Origin: Oasisia sp. SBJ-2009
Taxonomy: Eukaryota; Annelida; Polychaeta; Sabellida; Siboglinidae
Length of the DNA: 64,000 nt
Assembly (NCBI GenBank): GCA_964017155.1
Contig: OZ024854.1
Span: 13,321,181 to 13,385,180, forward strand
Reading direction: 5' to 3'
Shown here: piece by piece, positions 44,761-64,000 of the stretch
How the letters are laid out: the number at the start of each line of letters is the position of its first letter
Position numbering within the stretch: position 1 is the stretch's first letter
Program-made: the position numbers and the translations under genes
The notes under the pieces: generated by a model
The model's database searches: none
What the model was told of the DNA's origin: nothing
Seen by the model: only the letters and a program-made list of their open reading frames with translations

Positions 44761-45921
44761 GTTTTATGCCTACGTCTTGGCCCTAAATAGCGCAGTGTGC
44801 ATAAATGTGGCGTAGGCCCTATTCGTGGACACGTCCCATTGGGGTTAGGCTTTGTGATAAGATGCTTTGCGTATATAACCAGTAGGGGCACTACACGATC
44901 ATACCGACCGGCGGACGGTGACAAAGGCTGCTCGACTTTTGGCCTTCCTCTCCGGGACACCAAGATGTCTATAATATATACATACTCGCTAGTGACCTTC
45001 ACTGCGTTAGGAACCTACTACCACACAAACATATCAGACGGCAGTCAGTATTTACAGCGTTACCGGGCGGGTTTATTGCGTTTCATGATTTGTCTTTTGG
45101 CATAAGTGTAAGCAGACGCCACTGAACTGGAACGGTTAACCATGTTCCTGTCAATGGCGAAGACCCCGTTAAATACACCCCTTGTTAATATATAATTTAA
45201 AGGTGTCCACAGGCAGGTTTACTACGTACCATGAATTCTCTGTTGGCATAAACAACACGAAACGCTAGTGAACTGGAACGGTTAACCATGTTCCCCTCAA
45301 TTACGAATACCCCATTACATCCGCTCCCTGGTTAATATATAATTTAACGTTTCGTGACACGTCCACGTTATTGACATGTAACTTTATCCCTCACCGTTGT
45401 CCTCCGCGGGGGGTGACAGTTGATTATTTTGTTACGTTATTTCGAATGTAAAATCAAAATGTTGCTCGATTTCATACTGCCGTGATTAAAATGCGACTGC
45501 CAAATAATGGCGTTACACGCTGGAAATTGGCTGTACACCGATACGCCCCCGGGACCACGAATTCGCTGGCATGCAACCGTCCCGCGTTGGCGCGACCGAA
45601 GACGCGCCGGCCACCATGTGCGCCGGTGTCACGGAAATAATTGCCTCTGCCAACTAGCGGCTGATGCTTACTGGCTGACGGGTGCAGTTCTCTCATTACT
45701 CCTGCTCCAGTGCGAGGTGCGTGTTACGTTTAACTTCTACGTTCCTACTGCACACAACGGCCAATTTGTGTGAAAAGTCGGCGGATCAACTAGAAATGGC
45801 TGCGTCAATTATACATCTCGTCGCAATGAAGTCATTGGCGTGATCGCGCCGTTGACGGTGTGAGTGTTGCTAGCGGGGAAGGAAGAGTTCTACAGCGACT
45901 CGTGGGTGATCGACAGTCGGG
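44761..45921 (+). other. Flank upstream of the lectin/CUB gene with a tandem duplication
   Basis: A 146-bp offset direct duplication lies at about 45110-45350 (tgaactggaacggttaacca at 45123 and 45269; ttaatatataattta in both). From 45500 the DNA becomes GC-richer and CpG-rich toward the start codon at 45922, as for a promoter. No convincing TATA box. Confidence 0.65.
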
Positions 45922-60932
<15,011 letters not shown>

Positions 60933-62100
60933 GCGTACAACTACGATTGGTTATATGCAGTTAGTTATGCAGTCGTTGTCTTCCTGGTCGATACAATGGT
61001 GACGCAATGCCCATGTATTGCATTGCAGCGCAGCCTGGATTTGGAAAAACACGTCAAGGTTCATTGTGCTTGCTGCTATTTAGAAACCGACAATTTTGTT
61101 TAATCCACGTTGCCCTATTCCAATTAACATTAGAAGTCAGTACATGGATAGAGACAGAAATGGATATCAACGAACGAAGTCAGTATCCAGTCAGAGACAT
61201 AAGAATATATCACCGGATAGTTTTCACGCTTCCATGAGTGGCAACGTACATGACCAAATGTTTCTCAGAGACCCGAGTTGTTGGAATGGACAAATCTGTC
61301 GAAACGTGTAAGCTGTAAACTGCAAGTGTTGGAGTGTCGTAACTAAATAACTTGTATTAATCACAGATAACATTTAAGTTGTTTTAATGGTAACAAAAAC
61401 GTAATGTACATTTAATAATGTGCATTCTAGTCTGCTATGTTACAATAATTATAAAAGCTTAACATACATGTCTCCAGGCGGCTGATTGGCCCAAATTGTA
61501 TCGAGTTTCCTGCGTGCTAAGCCCCAGGGAGATAAGTGTCACGTTACCATCAAGTAGTTGTAGATGGATCAATGGTGGGTGTTAACTGGGCGTGTTACTG
61601 AAGAATGTTTGAGTGTATTGACGAATGAGTAAATGCAGTGTAGGACACGTGTGTTATTTATTGGTCATTGCGCAGATACGTAAGTGTGTGGTTGAGCCAA
61701 TGACGGAGGAATTACATTACTAGAGGACCGGGAACGTGCATGATTATTGGGTGCTTGACGAAGTATCTTCAATGAGCCAATACCTGATGTTGACCTGGTG
61801 AATACGTTATTTGGTATTTGATGGATTGGTAGAATAACGGAGTGATTGGTTGTATAATTGTGTGAGTGAGTGCATGATTGCTTGCATCAGCAACTTCATA
61901 TGGGAGAGAACTGATGAATTTATATTTAATTGTGTAATATAATTACTGATCATTGAATACACGCAGAGGGTTCTATTTAAAAACGTTCCTAGTAGATGCA
62001 GGAGGCGGGCGCAGACCGAAAGAGAAACCAAATAAACATGTATCGATAAAAGATCCACTAGTCTTGTTACTTGAACCAAAATTTAGAGAGAAAGACAGAC
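60933..62100 (+). other. 3' flank of the lectin/CUB gene
   Basis: Presumed 3' UTR and intergenic DNA. The first AATAAA-type signal clearly seen is far downstream, near 62030. No further gene recognised. Confidence 0.4.
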
Positions 62101-62104
62101 AAGT

Positions 62105-63357
62105 AAGCGCGGGCCGGGTGAGGGCGGGCCGGGGGAGAACGGGTCGGGGGAGAGCGGGCCGGGGGGGGGGGGGGCGGGGGAGAGCGGGCCGGGGGTGGGG
62201 CGGGCCGGGGGGGTGGGGGAGAGTGGGCCGGGGGAGAGGGGGCCGGGGGGAGAGCGGGCCGGGGGAGGGCGGGCCGGGAGAGAGGGGGCCGGGGGAGAGT
62301 GGGCCGGGGGAGAGGGGGCCGGGGAGAGCGGGCCGGGGGAGGGCGGGCCGGGGGAGAACGGGTCGGGGAGAGCGGGCCGGGGGAGGGTTGGCCGGGGGAG
62401 GGCGGGCCGAGGGAGGGTGGGCCGAGGGAGAGTGGCCCGGGGGAGGGAGGGCCGGGGGAGAGCGGGCCGGGGGAGGGCGGGCCGGGGGATAGTGGCCCGG
62501 GGGAGGGAGGGCCGGGGGAGAGCGGGCCGGGGGAGGGCGGGCCGGGGGAGGGCGGGCCGAGGGAGGGCGGGCGGGCCGGGGGAGGGTGGGCCGGGGGAGG
62601 GTTGGCCGGGGGAGGGCGGGCCGAGGGAGGGTGGGCCGAGGGAGAGTGGCCCGGGGGAGGGAGGGCCGGGGGAGAGCGGGCCGGGGGAGGGCGGGCCGGG
62701 GGAGAGTGGCCCGGGGGAGGGAGGGCCGGGGGAGAGCGGGCCGGGGGAGGGCGGGCCGGGGGAGGGCGGGCCGAGGGAGGGCGGGCCGAGGGAGGGCGGG
62801 CGGGCCGGGGGAGGGTGGGCCGGGGGAGGGTGGGCCGGGGGAGAGCGGGCCGAGGGAGGGTGGGCCGAGGGAGAGTGGCCCGGGGGAGGGAGGGCCGGGG
62901 GAGAGCGGGCCGAGGGAGGGTGGGCCGGGGGAGAGTGGCCCGGGGGAGGGAGGGCCGGGGGAGAGCGGGCCGGGGGAGGGCGGGCCGGGGGAGGGCGGGC
63001 CGAGGGAGGGCGGGCCGAGGGAGGGCGGGCGGGCCGGGGGAGGGTGGGCCGGGGGAGTGTGGGCCGGGGGAGAGCGGGCCGGGGGAGGGTGGGTCGGGGA
63101 GGGCGGGCCGGGGGAGAGCGGGCCGGGGAGAGCGGGTTGGGGGAGAGCGGGCCGGAGAGAGCGTGTCGGGGCAGAGCACGCCGGGGGAGAGCGGGCCGAG
63201 GGAGAGCGGATCGGGGGACAGCGGGCGGGAGGAGAGCGGCAATGGAAAGCGGGCCGGGGGAGAGCGGGCCGGGGGAGAGCGGGCCGGGGGAGAGCGACCC
63301 GGAGAGAGCGGATCGGGCGAGAGCGGGCCGGGAAAAAGCGGGCCGGGGGAGGACGGG
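62105..63357. repeat. G-rich 15-bp minisatellite with 229-bp higher-order repeat
   Basis: About 80 units of cgggccgggggagag and variants (gggc, gggt, gagg). A characteristic 4-bp longer unit, gcgggcgggcc, recurs at 62567, 62796 and 63025, an exact 229-bp spacing (15 x 15 + 4), so blocks of about 15 units were themselves tandemly amplified. The G-strand is full of GGG/GGGGG runs. Because 15 is divisible by three, very long Pro/Gly/Arg/Ser frames appear in all directions; these are not taken as genes. Confidence 0.96.
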
Positions 63358-64000
63358 AAGACAGAACAGATAGATACACCAGAGAGAACACTTCTCAGGA
63401 AACAACATTTAGGTAACATAATATCGCCTTGTATAGATGATGCATACATTTCGATATATTTTGAAAGTTTGTCTTGATATGTCCCAGACAAACAACGGTA
63501 AAGTAGTTTGCAATAACATTCAAAAGAACATAATACGTGTGTAGATTACATCATTGCAGGGCGGTCGCTTGGTGGATTATGCTACAGATACAAAGATTAT
63601 TTTGTCCATTTGCAATCTAAATCAGTAAATGTAACCCAAACACCGATATTCGACTGTCATATCTCGGTGGATTTTGCCTTACAGAGATCATAGACGACGC
63701 ACTTACTTCTTGGGTTATAGGAAATTGAGGGTGAATGTCTGATGAATGAGGTATGTAACATTTGGATAGATATAATGAAGGACGTGAGAGACTCAACAAG
63801 GATATAGATGTCAGAGAAAGAGTTGGGACTATTACAACACAAAGGAGCCGAATTGTGATACTGAAGAAAGGGGACCGAGCAGTTGGAGGTGACAAATGAG
63901 GCAGACCGCCATTTTCGGGCAGTACAGGAGACTGGTATGCACATTGAAATATATTTAGTTTAGTTGACTAATCAACAATGGTAGGCTCTATGCAGAATCA
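63358..64000. other. Right edge, no gene recognised
   Basis: A 95-codon minus-strand open frame at 63657-63944 has no recognisable domain. Nothing else seen. Confidence 0.4.

Noticed and set aside
61007..61237. Short frame with a GFGKT motif, P-loop-like
   Set aside because: Only a chance Gly-x-Gly-Lys-Thr without the rest of any ATPase fold, in the 3' flank of a gene.
61973..63491. Several 390-470 codon Pro/Gly/Arg-rich open frames on both strands
   Set aside because: Explained by a 15-bp G-rich tandem repeat with no stops in either direction; the 229-bp higher-order unit also shifts the frame at each block, which a real protein repeat would not tolerate.

Overview
This is a repeat-rich metazoan nuclear DNA window: two multi-exon genes with ordinary splice sites, many decayed non-LTR retrotransposons, and very abundant microsatellites and minisatellites. 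Gene families, short exons and LINE types suggest a marine invertebrate, probably a lophotrochozoan, but the sequence alone does not fix the phylum. No tRNA, rRNA, CRISPR or prokaryotic operon structure was seen. All calls come from reading the sequence; no alignments were run.

Layout. 1-2.45 kb: degenerate minus-strand repeat-family coding remnant. 2.5-4.2 kb: flank with a SINE/LINE tail and a perfect 51-bp inverted repeat around (AT)n. 4.29-26.2 kb (possibly to 26.75 kb), plus strand: a kinesin-3 motor gene of the KIF28P/KLP-6 type, about 20 exons. Its 8.2-kb intron 7 holds an L2-like LINE remnant and, antisense, a nearly full-length CR1-like LINE with an esterase ORF1. 27-36 kb: intergenic, with RTE and other LINE fragments and minisatellites. 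36.4-43.1 kb: a foldback element with roughly 1.1-kb inverted arms and a broken SWIM zinc-finger coding core; a second LINE is inserted in its right arm. 44.1-44.8 kb: RTE fragment. 45.9-60.9 kb, plus strand: a six-exon gene for a single-pass membrane protein (signal peptide, SUEL/rhamnose-type lectin domain, CUB domain, CCP-like module, membrane helix, cytoplasmic tail). 62.1-63.4 kb: a G-rich 15-bp minisatellite with a 229-bp higher-order period.

Most notable points. (1) The kinesin reads in frame from motor and neck directly into the post-FHA conserved region, so the FHA domain normal for this subfamily appears to be missing. (2) Its first intron has the features of a U12-type AT-AC intron. 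(3) One intron begins with 22 indel-free 34-bp tandem copies of its own 5' splice site. (4) A 24-nt symmetric microexon encodes the loop-12 (K-loop) region. (5) A downstream candidate exon ends in CVIL, a prenylation-type C-terminus. (6) The foldback element carries an inverted duplication of part of its SWIM-protein coding segment.

The two genes are co-oriented but about 20 kb apart and share no evident function: one is an intracellular transport motor, the other a cell-surface receptor-like protein.
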